From Rhizobiaceae bacterium (GTDB lineage Bacteria; Pseudomonadota; Alphaproteobacteria; Rhizobiales; Rhizobiaceae), in assembly GCA_019635695.1 (NCBI GenBank), contig JAHBYZ010000011.1, positions 51,336 through 115,335 on the forward strand: 64,000 bases of DNA. Reading direction: 5' to 3'. Below, piece after piece: positions 16,065-25,601 of the stretch. How positions within the stretch are numbered: the first letter of the stretch is position 1; the number at the start of each line of letters is the position of its first letter. The position numbers were made by a program, and so were the translations under genes. Below the pieces are notes generated by a model. The model was given only the letters and a program-made list of their open reading frames with translations. It had not been told where the DNA came from and did no database searches.

Positions 16065-18095
16065 TCAGATCCTTATGCAGGCGGCAAACTGGCCCGTCTT
16101 CTTTTGCTCGAGCTGCGGCACAATCGTCGCGCACTCCGACACCGCCATGGGACAACGGGTGCGGAACACGCAGCCCGAAGGCGGCGACAGCGGCGAGGGA
16201 ATCTCGCCCTTGATGACCTGGGTGGCGCGCTCGCGATCGGCAAAATCCGGCACGGGCACTGCGTCGAGCAGGGCTCGCGTGTAGGGGTGCAGCGGATCGG
16301 CGAAGAGCGCATCGCAGTCGGCCATCTCCATGACCCGGCCGAGATACATCACCGCGACGCGATGCGAGAGATGGCGCACGACCGCGAGATCGTGCGCGAT
16401 GAACAGGTAGCTCAAGCCCAGCTTCTGCTGCAGGTCGTCCAGCAGGTTGATGATCTGGCCCTGGATCGAGACGTCAAGCGCGGACACTGGTTCGTCGAGC
16501 ACGATGAATTCCGGCTCATGCGCCAGCGCGCGCGCAATGCCCACGCGCTGGCGCTGGCCGCCGGAGAGCTGGTGCGGGAAGCGATCGGCCATCTGCGGCA
16601 GAAGGCCGGTAAGGGCCAGGAGCTCCTGTACGCGCGCCTCTACGGCGGTCGAGCTGGTGTCCTTCATCACGCGGTGGACCTTGATGGGCTCCGCTATGAT
16701 CTGGCGCACGCTCATGCGCGGATTGAGCGAAGAATACACGTCCTGGAACACCACCTGGACGTGCTTCCACAGCGTCCGGTCGGGTTTGGTATCGGGCGCC
16801 GCGATCGTGCGTCCCTCCAGTTCGATACGCCCCCCCGTCGGCGCCGCGAGTTGCAGGACCATCCGTCCAATGGTCGTCTTGCCGCAGCCGGACTCGCCGA
16901 CAAGACCCAGCGTCTGACCGGCAGGCACGCCGAAGCTTACGTCCTCGACCGCCCGCACGGTCTGGTCGCGTCCGAGCACGAAGTGTTTTTGCAGCTGTCT
17001 TGCGCCGAGCGCCTCCGGTCTCGCGCCGTCCGCCCGCCGAGGCTGCCCGATCGCAGCGGCGTTCAGGCTGCCGAGATCTTCCCGTGCGCGCCAGCACCGC
17101 GACAGATGCGCGTGCCCAAGATCGTCAAGCGGCGGCTCGATGGCGCATGCCTCCACCTTGTATTCGCAACGCGGCGCGAAGCGGCACCCCGAGATCGGCC
17201 TGGAAAGGTCCGGCGGCAGACCCTCGATGGTATGAAGCCGCTCGATGCGCGGATTGCGCAGGTTCGGGACCGATGTGATCAGACCGCGCGTGTAGGGATG
17301 CCTCGGCGCAGAGAATATCTCCTGCACGGTGCCGCTCTCGACGATGCGCCCGGCATACATCACATGCATGCGGTCGGCGTAGCGCGCGACGATGCCCAAA
17401 TTATGCGTGATAACGACCAGCGATATCCCGAGGCGGCGCACGAGGTCGCGCATCAGTTCGAGGATCTGCGCCTGGATCGTCACATCCAGCGCGGTCGTCG
17501 GCTCGTCAGCAATGATCAGCTTCGGATCGCATGCCAGCGCCATTGCGATGAGCACGCGCTGGCGCATGCCGCCCGACAGGTGGTGAGGATATTGCGCCAT
17601 GCGGCGCGCGCCGTCGCTGATCCCGACAAGCGCCAGCAGTTCAAGCGCCCGCTCACGGGCCTGCGCCGCCGACACGTCGCGGTGATTGAACAGCGGTTCC
17701 ATGATCTGGTCGCCGATGGAACGAACCGGATTGAGCGAGGCCATCGGCTCCTGAAAGACCAGGCCGATCTCGCCGCCGCGCACCTGCCGCATCTCCTCGG
17801 GCGACAGCTTCAGCAGATCGCGGCCATCGAACATGACCTTGCCGTTCGTCACTTTGCCGGTCGCCTGCGGCAGCAAGCGCATGACCGCCATGGCGGTTGC
17901 CGACTTGCCGCAGCCGGACTCGCCGACGAGCGCCACGATCTCGCCCGGCGCCACGTCCCACGAGACGTCGTCGACCGCCCGCACATGCCCGCGGCTGGAA
18001 CGGAACTCCACCGTCAGGTTCTGCACCGAAAGGAGCTGGCGCGCGGCCGGTGCGGCGGCCGGGTGCGCAAGATCGATGGGTGCCATCGCCGTCAT
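16065..18095 (-). CDS. Double ATPase subunit of peptide/glutathione-type ABC importer (DppD-DppF fusion)
   Basis: The 676-residue protein carries two complete ABC ATPase domains in one chain, like GsiA. Each has Walker A (Gly-Glu-Ser-Gly-Cys-Gly-Lys), a Leu-Ser-Gly-Gly signature and a C-terminal oligopeptide-transporter Cys-rich segment (Gly-Cys-Arg-Phe-Ala-Pro-Arg-Cys in the first; Gly-Cys-Val-Phe-Arg-Thr-Arg-Cys in the second), which may bind an iron-sulfur cluster. The ATG at 18095 has GGAGGAG about 6 nt upstream, so the open extension to 18506 is rejected. It is the first gene of the importer operon, divergent from the hydroxyacid dehydrogenase and binding-protein genes. Confidence 0.93.
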   Translation of the reverse strand: MTAMAPIDLAHPAAAPAARQLLSVQNLTVEFRSSRGHVRAVDDVSWDVAPGEIVALVGESGCGKSATAMAVMRLLPQATGKVTNGKVMFDGRDLLKLSPEEMRQVRGGEIGLVFQEPMASLNPVRSIGDQIMEPLFNHRDVSAAQARERALELLALVGISDGARRMAQYPHHLSGGMRQRVLIAMALACDPKLIIADEPTTALDVTIQAQILELMRDLVRRLGISLVVITHNLGIVARYADRMHVMYAGRIVESGTVQEIFSAPRHPYTRGLITSVPNLRNPRIERLHTIEGLPPDLSRPISGCRFAPRCEYKVEACAIEPPLDDLGHAHLSRCWRAREDLGSLNAAAIGQPRRADGARPEALGARQLQKHFVLGRDQTVRAVEDVSFGVPAGQTLGLVGESGCGKTTIGRMVLQLAAPTGGRIELEGRTIAAPDTKPDRTLWKHVQVVFQDVYSSLNPRMSVRQIIAEPIKVHRVMKDTSSTAVEARVQELLALTGLLPQMADRFPHQLSGGQRQRVGIARALAHEPEFIVLDEPVSALDVSIQGQIINLLDDLQQKLGLSYLFIAHDLAVVRHLSHRVAVMYLGRVMEMADCDALFADPLHPYTRALLDAVPVPDFADRERATQVIKGEIPSPLSPPSGCVFRTRCPMAVSECATIVPQLEQKKTGQFAACIRI

Positions 18096-18143
18096 CGAGC
18101 TCTCCTCCCGCCCGCAAAGTCGCGAAACGACGGCATGCGCCCT

Positions 18144-18197
18144 CACATCGCACGTTGACAATAGGGGTTCGGGCCGGAGGGGGCGCGATGCGATGTG
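18144..18197. promoter_or_regulatory. Inverted repeat CACATCGCA/TGCGATGTG in divergent promoter
   Basis: CACATCGCA (18144-18152) and its exact reverse complement TGCGATGTG (18189-18197) lie 36 nt apart between the importer operon and the 2-hydroxyacid dehydrogenase gene. A TTGACA box (18155-18160) lies between the arms. Spaced dyads flanking a promoter can be operator pairs; the regulator is unknown. Confidence 0.4.
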
Positions 18198-18323
18198 TCG
18201 TGGCAAGTTGTTCAGGCGTGACATTTGCGCCCCGGGAGCTGAAGCGACGGTTGCGCAGCGGTTGACTCGCGGCTCCCTGCGGCGCCGATACGCAGTGCGT
18301 GACGCTTGATTTTGGAGGCAACC

Positions 18324-19301
18324 GTGACGGCCGCATCTCGTGAAGCACCGAAGTCGCCTGTTATCGCCATCAGCGGCAGCATCTTCACCGACCACCTGCT
18401 GGAGCACCTGCGGGCGCACTGGTCGAAGCCGACCGTGCTCGAATACACCAAGGAGCGCGCCGGCTGGGACATACCGCGCGAGGCCGACCTGTTCATGGCC
18501 TTCCACGCCGGCTGGGATAAGGCGCCCAGCGAGGCGCCGGAAGGCTGGCCTTACAATCTTCGTCAGATTCAGGTCATGTCCGCGGGCGTCGACAAGTATC
18601 CCGCCTGGTTCTTCGGCAAGGTCCCGATCACCTGCGGACGCGGTGTCTCCGCGGTCGGGATCGCCGAGTACACGATGACGGCGATCGCCGCGCGCGAGAA
18701 GCGCTGGGTTGAGCTGTCACGCTGGCGCAAGGGCGAGAAGTCGCCGACGTTGCGCGGCATCGCCGGCAAGACACTGGGCTTGCTTGGGCTGGGCGCCATC
18801 GGTGGCGCGGTGGCCCGTCGCGCGCTGGCGTTCGACATGAAGGTCCTTGCGTTTACGCGCAGTGGAAAGACGCCTGAAGGGCTCGACGTCGAGATGACCG
18901 CGGACCTCGCCGAACTCATGGCGCGCAGCGACCACCTGGTGGTGGCGGCACCCATGACGCCTTACACCAACCGCATGCTCGATGCTTCTGCCTTCGCCGC
19001 AGCTAAGCCCGGCCTGCATCTCATCAACATTTCGCGTGGCGAGATTGTCGACAACGAGGCCTTGCTGCGCGCGCTGGACGGCGGCGTCGTCGGCTTCGCG
19101 ACGCTGGACGTGACAGCTCCCGAGCCGCTGCCGGACGGTCATCCCCTTGCCGCGCATCCGAATGTCATGGTGACCCCCCACATCTCGTGGATGGCCGAGG
19201 ACAATTTCGAGCGGCTGCTCGCCAAGACGATGCGCGACCTCGACCGCTATGTTCGTGGCGAGCCGCCGCTCGATCTGGTCGATCCCGACGCCCGTTATTG
19301 A
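18324..19301 (+). CDS. D-2-hydroxyacid dehydrogenase family protein
   Basis: The 325-residue NAD(P)-dependent enzyme has the Rossmann motif Gly-Leu-Leu-Gly-Leu-Gly-Ala-Ile-Gly around residue 153, the Ile-Ser-Arg-Gly-Glu-Ile-Val-Asp segment near 235, and the catalytic Glu and His in Thr-Ala-Pro-Glu-Pro and Thr-Pro-His-Ile-Ser-Trp. The GTG start at 18324 has GGAGG 6 nt upstream. It interconverts a 2-oxo acid and a 2-hydroxy acid; the substrate is unknown. It precedes the binding-protein gene by about 200 nt and is divergent from the importer genes, so it seems part of the same system. Next to mercaptopyruvate sulfurtransferase, a 3-mercaptopyruvate/mercaptolactate role is conceivable. Confidence 0.85.
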   Translation: MTAASREAPKSPVIAISGSIFTDHLLEHLRAHWSKPTVLEYTKERAGWDIPREADLFMAFHAGWDKAPSEAPEGWPYNLRQIQVMSAGVDKYPAWFFGKVPITCGRGVSAVGIAEYTMTAIAAREKRWVELSRWRKGEKSPTLRGIAGKTLGLLGLGAIGGAVARRALAFDMKVLAFTRSGKTPEGLDVEMTADLAELMARSDHLVVAAPMTPYTNRMLDASAFAAAKPGLHLINISRGEIVDNEALLRALDGGVVGFATLDVTAPEPLPDGHPLAAHPNVMVTPHISWMAEDNFERLLAKTMRDLDRYVRGEPPLDLVDPDARY

Positions 19302-19504
19302 CCGGCAGCGACACGCGGCGGAGTCGCGCGCTGACAAGTGGCTCCGTCGTCGCACAGCTAACGCCGTGGAAGGCGCAATGCGATTGTCACAGGCGAAGCA
19401 AACCGGGCTCCGCGCCACATCCGCCGCTCCGCAGCGGTTCGCGCAGCGCACTCGGCACTTCCGGGAACGCGGGGGCGCGTTCCGAAAAAGGTGAGGAGAA
19501 CCTT

Positions 19505-21085
19505 ATGCAGCAACTCAAGAGACTGGCGATCGTTGCGGCAGCGACGGCGTCGATCGCCGCGCTGAACTGCGCGGCAGCCACGGCCGCCGAGCCGGTTCGC
19601 GGCGGTACGCTGACGCAGATCATTCCGACAGAGCCGCCGACATTCGATTGCCATGCAACACAGACGTCCTTCGTCATGCAGGCCGTTGGCCCCAGCTATT
19701 CCAGCCTGCTGAAGATCGACCCGGCGCAATATCCCAAGATCGTCGGCGATCTCGCGGAGTCCTGGGACGTGTCGGCGGACGGTCTCGTCTACACGCTCAA
19801 GCTTCGCCAGGGCGTGACCTTCCACGATGGATCGACTTTCGATGCGAACGACGCGAAGGCGACTTTCGATCGTATCATGTCCCCGCCCGACGGTGTCGTC
19901 TCCGTGCGCCGCAGCGAGCTCGTGGACGTGGCCAGCGTCGACGTGGTCGATCCGTACACGATCCGCTTTACCCTGAAGCAGCGCAATGTCGCCTTCGCCA
20001 ACGTGCTGGCCAATCCCTGGCACTGCATCTATTCGGCCGAAAAGCTGAAGGAGAACCCGAACTACCCCGCCACCGAGGTCATGGGCACGGGTCCCTTCCA
20101 GTTCGTCGAGTACGTCAAGGGCTCGCACTGGCTTGCGAAGCGCTTCGACAACTACTTCGTGGCCGGCAAGCCCTATGTCGATGAGATCCGGTCCAACTTC
20201 GTAGGCGGCCCCGCGCTGATCCCGGCTCTCGCCGCCGGCCAGGCCGACGCCATGTACTGGTTCGTGACGCCGCCGCAGCAGGCGCGCATCGCCGAGGTGC
20301 AGGGCGACAAGATGGTCTTCGACGAGTCGCCGCTGAACTCGCTCGTGTTCATCACCTTCAACACCAGCAAGCCGCCGTTCAACGACGCGCGCGTCCGCAG
20401 GGCCCTGAGCATATCGCTCGATCGGCACGAGGCCGATGCCGCCCTTTCGCGCGTTTCCGCGCTGAAGGGTGCCACCGCATATTTCGCACCGGGTTCGGAG
20501 TTCACGTCGACGCCCGAGGAACTCGCTGTTCTTCCCGGCTACGGCAATGACATTGAGGCGGCGCGTACCGAAGCGAAGAAGCTGCTCGCCGAGGCCGGCG
20601 TGCCCAACCTCAAGTTCACGATCACCACGCGCAACCTGCCGCCGTTCGAGCCGCCGACGATCTTCCCGATCGACCAGTGGCGCAAGATCGGCGTCGAGGT
20701 CGAGGTGACGAAGCTCGATACCGCGCCGTACTTCGCGGCTCTCAACGAGACCAACTTCGAGGCCGCCGTCGAAGGCTACAACTTCAACAACATGGATCCG
20801 AACGACGTCTTCCAGAAGTTCCTGCCGGGCTCGTCGATCAATTTCGCGAAGAACTCCGACGACGTGCTGGTCGACCTCTATCAGAAGCAGAAGGTGGAGA
20901 CCGACCCGGCGAAGCGTCGGGATCTCGCCCAGCAGTACCAGAAGCGCCTGCTCGAGGAAGCCTACTATGCGCCGATCCTGTGGAACCGCCGCATCACGGT
21001 CAACAAGTCGAACGTGAAGGGCTGGCACAACACGCCGGTGTTCGCGGTCGGCGCCGATCTGGCGGACATCTGGATCGAGAAGTAG
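19505..21085 (+). CDS. ABC transporter substrate-binding protein, peptide/glutathione type (family 5)
   Basis: The 526-residue exported protein has a signal peptide (to about residue 30) and a family 5 solute-binding domain, with Gly-Gly-Thr-Leu-Thr-Gln at the mature N-terminus and the Tyr-Thr-Leu-Lys-Leu-Arg-Gln-Gly-Val-Thr-Phe-His-Asp-Gly motif near residue 97. The ATG at 19505 follows AGGAGAA. A GGAACGCG/CGCGTTCC hairpin (19464-19483) in the leader may tune expression. It is the binding protein for the double-ATPase importer on the opposite strand. Confidence 0.93.
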   Translation: MQQLKRLAIVAAATASIAALNCAAATAAEPVRGGTLTQIIPTEPPTFDCHATQTSFVMQAVGPSYSSLLKIDPAQYPKIVGDLAESWDVSADGLVYTLKLRQGVTFHDGSTFDANDAKATFDRIMSPPDGVVSVRRSELVDVASVDVVDPYTIRFTLKQRNVAFANVLANPWHCIYSAEKLKENPNYPATEVMGTGPFQFVEYVKGSHWLAKRFDNYFVAGKPYVDEIRSNFVGGPALIPALAAGQADAMYWFVTPPQQARIAEVQGDKMVFDESPLNSLVFITFNTSKPPFNDARVRRALSISLDRHEADAALSRVSALKGATAYFAPGSEFTSTPEELAVLPGYGNDIEAARTEAKKLLAEAGVPNLKFTITTRNLPPFEPPTIFPIDQWRKIGVEVEVTKLDTAPYFAALNETNFEAAVEGYNFNNMDPNDVFQKFLPGSSINFAKNSDDVLVDLYQKQKVETDPAKRRDLAQQYQKRLLEEAYYAPILWNRRITVNKSNVKGWHNTPVFAVGADLADIWIEK

Positions 21086-21131
21086 AGCCGGGAAGGCGCG
21101 TCCCGCGAGGGCACGGCGCAACGATTGCAAA

Positions 21132-21163
21132 CCCCGGCAGGGCCGACGCCCTGCCGGGGTTTT
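21132..21163 (+). terminator. Rho-independent terminator after the family 5 binding protein
   Basis: A perfect 12-bp stem (CCCCGGCAGGGC with GCCCTGCCGGGG), a CGAC loop and a TTTT tail lie 46 nt after the stop codon. This is a clear intrinsic terminator. Confidence 0.85.
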
Positions 21164-21180
21164 CCTGTTTGCACGGCAAG

Positions 21181-21205
21181 AAAAAGGCCCGGTCATGCCG
21201 GGCCT
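21181..21205 (-). terminator. Terminator for the GMC oxidoreductase gene
   Basis: AGGCCCGG pairs with CCGGGCCT around a 5-nt loop. On the minus strand it is followed by a T-run (AAAAA on the plus strand at 21181-21185), about 30 nt after the GMC stop. Confidence 0.75.
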
Positions 21206-21236
21206 GTTGTTTTGCGTTGCACCGATGTCGACGGTG

Positions 21237-22874
21237 TCAGGCTGCCATGCTGACTTTGGCCGGCTCGAGCAGCGGGCGCCCGCGGATCAGGTCCGCCGCC
21301 TTTTCCGCGATCATTATGGTGGGCAGGTTGGTGTTGCCGCCCGGCTCGTCCGGCATCACGGACGCGTCGACGACGCGAAGCCCCTCCATGCCGCGCACGC
21401 GCAACTGTGGGTCGACTACGGCCATCGCATCGGTTCCCATGCGGCAGGTGCCGAGCGGATGCTGGTTCACGTCCGTGGTGGTGCGGATCCAGTCCTCGAT
21501 CTGGGCGTCTGTTTTCACATCGTCGCCCGGCCTGATCTCAATGTCCATCATGCCGCCAAGCGGCTGCGCCCTGTAGATGTCGCGCGCCGCCTTCACCGCT
21601 TCGACCATGCAGTCGAGGTCGGAGCGGACGCTATAGAAATTGAACTGGATGCGCGGCGTGTCGAGCGGGTTCGAGGAACGCAGCCTGGTCCACCCCTTGC
21701 TCTGCGGATGCAGGAGGTTCGGCGCGGTGACGAAGCGGTGCACGGGCGGCTTGGTCACCCCGGGAAACCACAGCTGTGCGTCAAGCCCGACCGCCGAGCA
21801 GATCATCTGGATGTCGGGACGAGCGGAGTTCAGATTCGGCGTATTGATGAAGATGTTGGCCGGCGCGGCGTTGGTCGCAAACGGACCTGTTCGGAACATC
21901 ATCCAGCGCAGCACGTGCATCGTCGCCTTGTCGAAGCGCAGATGCTTGAGGAAGGTGTCGCGGATCGTGGCGCGGAAGGCCATGTGCACGATCGGGTGCT
22001 CGTAGAGGTTCTGACCGACGCCCATCAGTTCATGCTGCGGCGTGACGCCGACTTCCTTGAGGTCGTCCGGCCGCCCGATTCCCGAAAGCATGAGAAGCTG
22101 CGGCGAGGCATAGGAGCCGCCGGACAGAATGACTTCGCGCGACGCGTAGACCTTTTCGGTCTTGCCCTCGCGGATGTACTCGATGCCGACGGCCCTGCCC
22201 GTCTCCATCAGGATACGCGTGGTCTGCGCACCGGTCTCCACTTCCAGCCCGGGGCGGCCCATTGCCTGCGCGAGATAGGTGCGCGCCGTGCTCTGGCGTT
22301 CGCCGCGGCCGACAGACAGTTCGACCCTGCTGATGCCGTACTGGTCGTGCGCCGCCGGGTCGTCGCCGACCTTGTGGCCGGCATTCCTGGCGGACTGGGC
22401 CAGCAGATCGTAGAGCATCGTCGGCAGGTTCGACTGGGTAATGTGGATCGGCCCGCTGCCACCGTGGAACTCGCTCTCGCCGCGCCAGCTGGTCTCCAGT
22501 TTCTTGAAATACGGCAGCACGTCGGCATAACCCCAGCCTTCGGCCCCCTTCTGCCGCCAGATCTCATAGTCGAGCGGATGCCCGCGCAGCGCGATCATGC
22601 CGTTGATGGTGGACGATCCACCAAGGGTCTTGCCGCGGCGAAGCCGGATCCGGCGATTGTAGAGCTCCGGTTCCGGTTCGGTTTCGTACCACCAGAGATA
22701 GCCCTCCTTGCGGGACATCTTGGTAAAGGCGAGCGGCATCCTGATGAACGGATGCGTGTCGCGCCGCCCGGCCTCGAGCAGAAGAACCTTGACGCCGGCA
22801 TCCTCGGTCAGCCGGTTGGCGAGGACGCATCCTGCCGAGCCGGCGCCAACGACGATGTAATCGTATTCGCGCAT
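21237..22874 (-). CDS. GMC-family FAD alcohol oxidoreductase (choline dehydrogenase-like)
   Basis: The 545-residue enzyme has the FAD motif Gly10-x-Gly12-x-x-Gly15 with Glu in Leu-Leu-Glu-Ala-Gly, the GMC signature Gly-Gly-Ser-Ser-Thr-Ile-Asn-Gly, and the catalytic pair His472 (Asn-Gln-His-Pro) and Asn516. GMC dehydrogenases oxidise primary alcohols to aldehydes. The start at 22874 follows GGAGAGGAACC. Divergence from a betaine-aldehyde-type dehydrogenase suggests a two-step alcohol to acid pathway, like choline to betaine, but the alcohol is not identified here. Length fits the family. Confidence 0.9.
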   Translation of the reverse strand: MREYDYIVVGAGSAGCVLANRLTEDAGVKVLLLEAGRRDTHPFIRMPLAFTKMSRKEGYLWWYETEPEPELYNRRIRLRRGKTLGGSSTINGMIALRGHPLDYEIWRQKGAEGWGYADVLPYFKKLETSWRGESEFHGGSGPIHITQSNLPTMLYDLLAQSARNAGHKVGDDPAAHDQYGISRVELSVGRGERQSTARTYLAQAMGRPGLEVETGAQTTRILMETGRAVGIEYIREGKTEKVYASREVILSGGSYASPQLLMLSGIGRPDDLKEVGVTPQHELMGVGQNLYEHPIVHMAFRATIRDTFLKHLRFDKATMHVLRWMMFRTGPFATNAAPANIFINTPNLNSARPDIQMICSAVGLDAQLWFPGVTKPPVHRFVTAPNLLHPQSKGWTRLRSSNPLDTPRIQFNFYSVRSDLDCMVEAVKAARDIYRAQPLGGMMDIEIRPGDDVKTDAQIEDWIRTTTDVNQHPLGTCRMGTDAMAVVDPQLRVRGMEGLRVVDASVMPDEPGGNTNLPTIMIAEKAADLIRGRPLLEPAKVSMAA

Positions 22875-22933
22875 GGTTCCTCTCCCTGTGTCGCGAAGAC
22901 CGTTACATGAGAAGGCAGCCAGCGGTGAGAGGC

Positions 22934-23008
22934 GCCGGATTTCACTTCGCTTGGTGTCAACGTCCGCTGTCCCGCTCATCCAAAACCGGCGCGCCGCCGG
23001 ATGTTACT
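22934..23008. promoter_or_regulatory. Direct repeats in GMC/ALDH divergent promoter
   Basis: GCCGGATTTCACT (22934-22946) and GCCGGATGTTACT (22996-23008) match at 11 of 13 positions and start 62 nt apart, close to six helical turns. AraC proteins often bind such direct repeats, and an AraC gene follows the ALDH. TGTTACTG, part of the second repeat, also occurs upstream of that AraC gene (25619-25626). Confidence 0.35.
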
Positions 23009-23119
23009 GTCATCGCACCGGTCAGACGGGGATCACCGCAGATCCGGCATGACGTACGGGCGATGACGGAGCGCGGTGCTCAGCAGCTCGCACGAATGAA
23101 AAGCTTCTGGAGAACGGGC

Positions 23120-24613
23120 ATGAATGTCGAGGTGCAGCCGAAGGCGTACGAGAAGCGCGCCGCGGAGTTCATAGCGTCGCGCCAGCAAATGCTGATCGGC
23201 GGCGCCTGGGTCGACGCCGCATCGGGCGAGACGTTCGAGGTCGAAAATCCGGCGACTGGCCAGGTGATCGCGCATGTGCCGTCCGGCGACGGCGCCGACA
23301 TCGACGCGGCGGTGAAAGCGGCGCGCAGAGCGCTTTCCGGCCCGTGGTCGAAGCTGACGCCGGCGCAGCGTGCCGCGATGATCTGGCGCATGTCTGATGC
23401 GCTGGAGGCGTCGGCCGAGGAGTTCGCGCTGATCGAGACGCTAGACAACGGCAAGCCCTTCACTGCTGCCCTGAACGGGGACCTGCGCACCTGCGTTGAG
23501 AACATGCGCTACAACGCCGGCTGGGCGACCAAGCTGAACGGAGAGCAGATCAACCCCTCCTCCCCCACTGCGCTGTTGGCCTACACCATGCGCGAACCGG
23601 TCGGCGTGGTCGGCCTCATCGTGCCGTGGAACTTCCCGCTCACGATGGCGGTCAACAAGCTGTCGCCGGCCCTGGCAGCGGGTTGCACCGTCGTGCTCAA
23701 GCCCGCCGAGCAGACGCCGCTCTCGGCGCTGCGACTTGGGCGGCTCGTCGAGGCCTGCGGCTTTCCTGAAGGCGTCGTCAATGTCGTCACCGGCTTCGGC
23801 CACACCGCGGGCCAGGCGCTGACCGACCATCCGGACGTCGACAAGATTTCGTTCACCGGGTCGACCGAGGTCGGCCGCAAGATCCTGAGAGCGGCCGGCG
23901 GCAACTTCAAGCGGGTGATGCTGGAACTGGGCGGTAAGTCGCCGGTCATCATCTTTCCCGATGCCGACCTCGACAAGGCGATCGAGGGCGCCTCGCGCGG
24001 CATCTTCGCCAATACCGGCCAGACTTGCGCGGCCAATTCGCGGCTCTATGCGCACCGTTCGGTGTTCGACAGGATGCTGGAAGGCATCTCTGAAAGGGCG
24101 AGCAAACTGCGTGTCGGCGACGGCACCGATGCGGCAACCGAGATCGGGCCGGTGGTGTCGCGCACCCAGATGCAGCGCGTTCTGGGCTATGTCGAGAGCG
24201 GCCGGTCGGAAGGCGCCAGCGTCGCCGTCGGCGGTCAGCGGCGCGGCGACCAGGGCTATTTCGTCGAGCCGACCGTTCTCGTGCAGACCAGCCGGTCGAT
24301 GCGGGTGGTGCAAGAGGAGATATTCGGTCCGGTGCTTTGCGCCATGTCTTTCGAGATGGACGATCTCGACCGGATCGCGACGGAAGCGAACGACACGGTC
24401 TACGGCCTGTCCTCTGCCGTATGGACGCGCGACATCACGACCGCACACCTGATGGCCCGCAAGATCAAGGCCGGCATGGTGCGCATAAACGGCGGCGGCG
24501 TCGACCACGCCCTGCCCTTCGGCGGCTACAAGCAGTCGGGTTGGGGACGGGAATACGGCCGCGAGGGTATCGAGGCCTATACCGAGCTGAAGACGGTCGC
24601 AGTCGCGATGTGA
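23120..24613 (+). CDS. Aldehyde dehydrogenase, betaine-aldehyde type
   Basis: The 497-residue NAD(P)+ enzyme has the motifs Pro-Trp-Asn-Phe-Pro-Leu, Gly-Ser-Thr-Glu-Val-Gly, the catalytic Glu in Leu-Glu-Leu-Gly-Gly-Lys-Ser-Pro and the catalytic Cys in Gly-Gln-Thr-Cys-Ala. The ATG at 23120 has GGAG about 8 nt upstream; the open frame continues upstream through the promoter and is not used. It should oxidise the aldehyde made by the divergently encoded GMC enzyme. The likely regulator is the AraC protein next door. Confidence 0.9.
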   Translation: MNVEVQPKAYEKRAAEFIASRQQMLIGGAWVDAASGETFEVENPATGQVIAHVPSGDGADIDAAVKAARRALSGPWSKLTPAQRAAMIWRMSDALEASAEEFALIETLDNGKPFTAALNGDLRTCVENMRYNAGWATKLNGEQINPSSPTALLAYTMREPVGVVGLIVPWNFPLTMAVNKLSPALAAGCTVVLKPAEQTPLSALRLGRLVEACGFPEGVVNVVTGFGHTAGQALTDHPDVDKISFTGSTEVGRKILRAAGGNFKRVMLELGGKSPVIIFPDADLDKAIEGASRGIFANTGQTCAANSRLYAHRSVFDRMLEGISERASKLRVGDGTDAATEIGPVVSRTQMQRVLGYVESGRSEGASVAVGGQRRGDQGYFVEPTVLVQTSRSMRVVQEEIFGPVLCAMSFEMDDLDRIATEANDTVYGLSSAVWTRDITTAHLMARKIKAGMVRINGGGVDHALPFGGYKQSGWGREYGREGIEAYTELKTVAVAM

Positions 24614-24620
24614 TGCAGGC

Positions 24621-24643
24621 GCCGGCGGGCTGTGCCCGCCGGC
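24621..24643. terminator. Hairpin between convergent ALDH and AraC genes
   Basis: A perfect 10-bp GC stem (GCCGGCGGGC with GCCCGCCGGC) and a TGT loop lie between the two stop codons, 8 nt from both. The T-tract is weak (TTCC), so termination strength is uncertain. Confidence 0.55.
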
Positions 24644-24650
24644 TTCCGAT

Positions 24651-25601
24651 CTACCCTACCGCGGTTACCGCCGGCAGTTCGCGATATTCGCGCGGCGAAT
24701 AGCCGAACTGGTCGCGGAAGCTGCGGCTGAAATGGCTGACCTCGGAGAAGCCCCAGCGCATCGCGATCTCGGTGATGCTGTCGGCAGCGTGCCGTGGTGC
24801 GCGCAGTTCGTTGGCGCTGGCCTTCAGGCGCTCCTCCTTGATGTACGCCGAGATCGTCATGCCCGTACCCTCGAAGGCGCGGTGCACATGGCGCACCGAG
24901 CAATCCAGCGCGCGCGCGATGTATTTCGGCGACAGGTTGGCGTTGCGCAGGTTTGCATCGACGAAGCGGATCACCGACATCGTGCTGACGATGTCCGGCA
25001 TGCGCTCGATCCCGCGGTCCGTGTTTCCCGTCTCGCGGATGAGCGGCGTCAGCAGCGACGCCATCGCCACGTCGAGCGTCGGCGTGACGAACCGCGCCAG
25101 CTCGGCCGAACGGCCGTGGACCTGCAGCAGCAGGCCGGCAAGAATGGAACCCAGCGCTGAATCGCCAGCGATCGGAATCGCGTGCGGTATGTCTTCGTCG
25201 CCGAGCGCCCTGTGCAGGGCCGCTTCAGGGATGCTGAAAGACAAGTGCCTGATCATGCCGCGATTGATGAAATCGCAGTTCTCATGCGGACTGAGCAGCA
25301 CCATGTCGGAAGGGTTGAGCATCGCCACGCGCGATCCCTGCTTGGCCATCGACCGGCCGCGCGCCTGATAGACCAGACAATGGTAGCGCTTTCCCGGCTC
25401 CAGCGTATCGCGGCCGCGCAGAGTAGCGCGCGCATTGGTTTCAATGCTCGAATACGACAGACCGAGCACGTTGAAACGCTGGATCGAACCGCGGAAACTC
25501 GAGACCGGGCCCGAAAGCCGGGTCTCGATCCCACCGCTTACGTCGCGAGTCGCCTTCTGCCAGCGATCCCACGCGCTCGCCTCCTCGATAGCGTAGCCCA
25601 T
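24651..25601 (-). CDS. AraC-family transcriptional regulator
   Basis: The 316-residue protein has an N-terminal AraC-binding-like effector domain (to about residue 190) and a C-terminal pair of helix-turn-helices: Asn-Leu-Ser-Pro-Lys-Tyr-Ile-Ala-Arg-Ala-Leu, then Ile-Thr-Glu-Ile-Ala-Met-Arg-Trp-Gly-Phe and Tyr-Ser-Pro-Arg-Glu-Tyr-Arg near the end. Domain order resembles FeaR-type activators of amine and aldehyde catabolism. GGAGGAG precedes the ATG. It most likely controls the adjacent GMC/ALDH pair. Confidence 0.88.
   Translation of the reverse strand: MGYAIEEASAWDRWQKATRDVSGGIETRLSGPVSSFRGSIQRFNVLGLSYSSIETNARATLRGRDTLEPGKRYHCLVYQARGRSMAKQGSRVAMLNPSDMVLLSPHENCDFINRGMIRHLSFSIPEAALHRALGDEDIPHAIPIAGDSALGSILAGLLLQVHGRSAELARFVTPTLDVAMASLLTPLIRETGNTDRGIERMPDIVSTMSVIRFVDANLRNANLSPKYIARALDCSVRHVHRAFEGTGMTISAYIKEERLKASANELRAPRHAADSITEIAMRWGFSEVSHFSRSFRDQFGYSPREYRELPAVTAVG

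Noticed and set aside
16104..18158. 684-codon open frame on the plus strand opposite the double ATPase
   Set aside because: It is fully antisense to a strongly recognised ABC ATPase gene; its translation has no family motifs and is Arg/His/Ala-rich, typical of GC-rich antisense frames.
19358..21196. 612-codon frame on the minus strand opposite the family 5 binding protein
   Set aside because: It covers the binding-protein gene and a strong terminator, has no recognisable domain, and its composition is that of an antisense frame.
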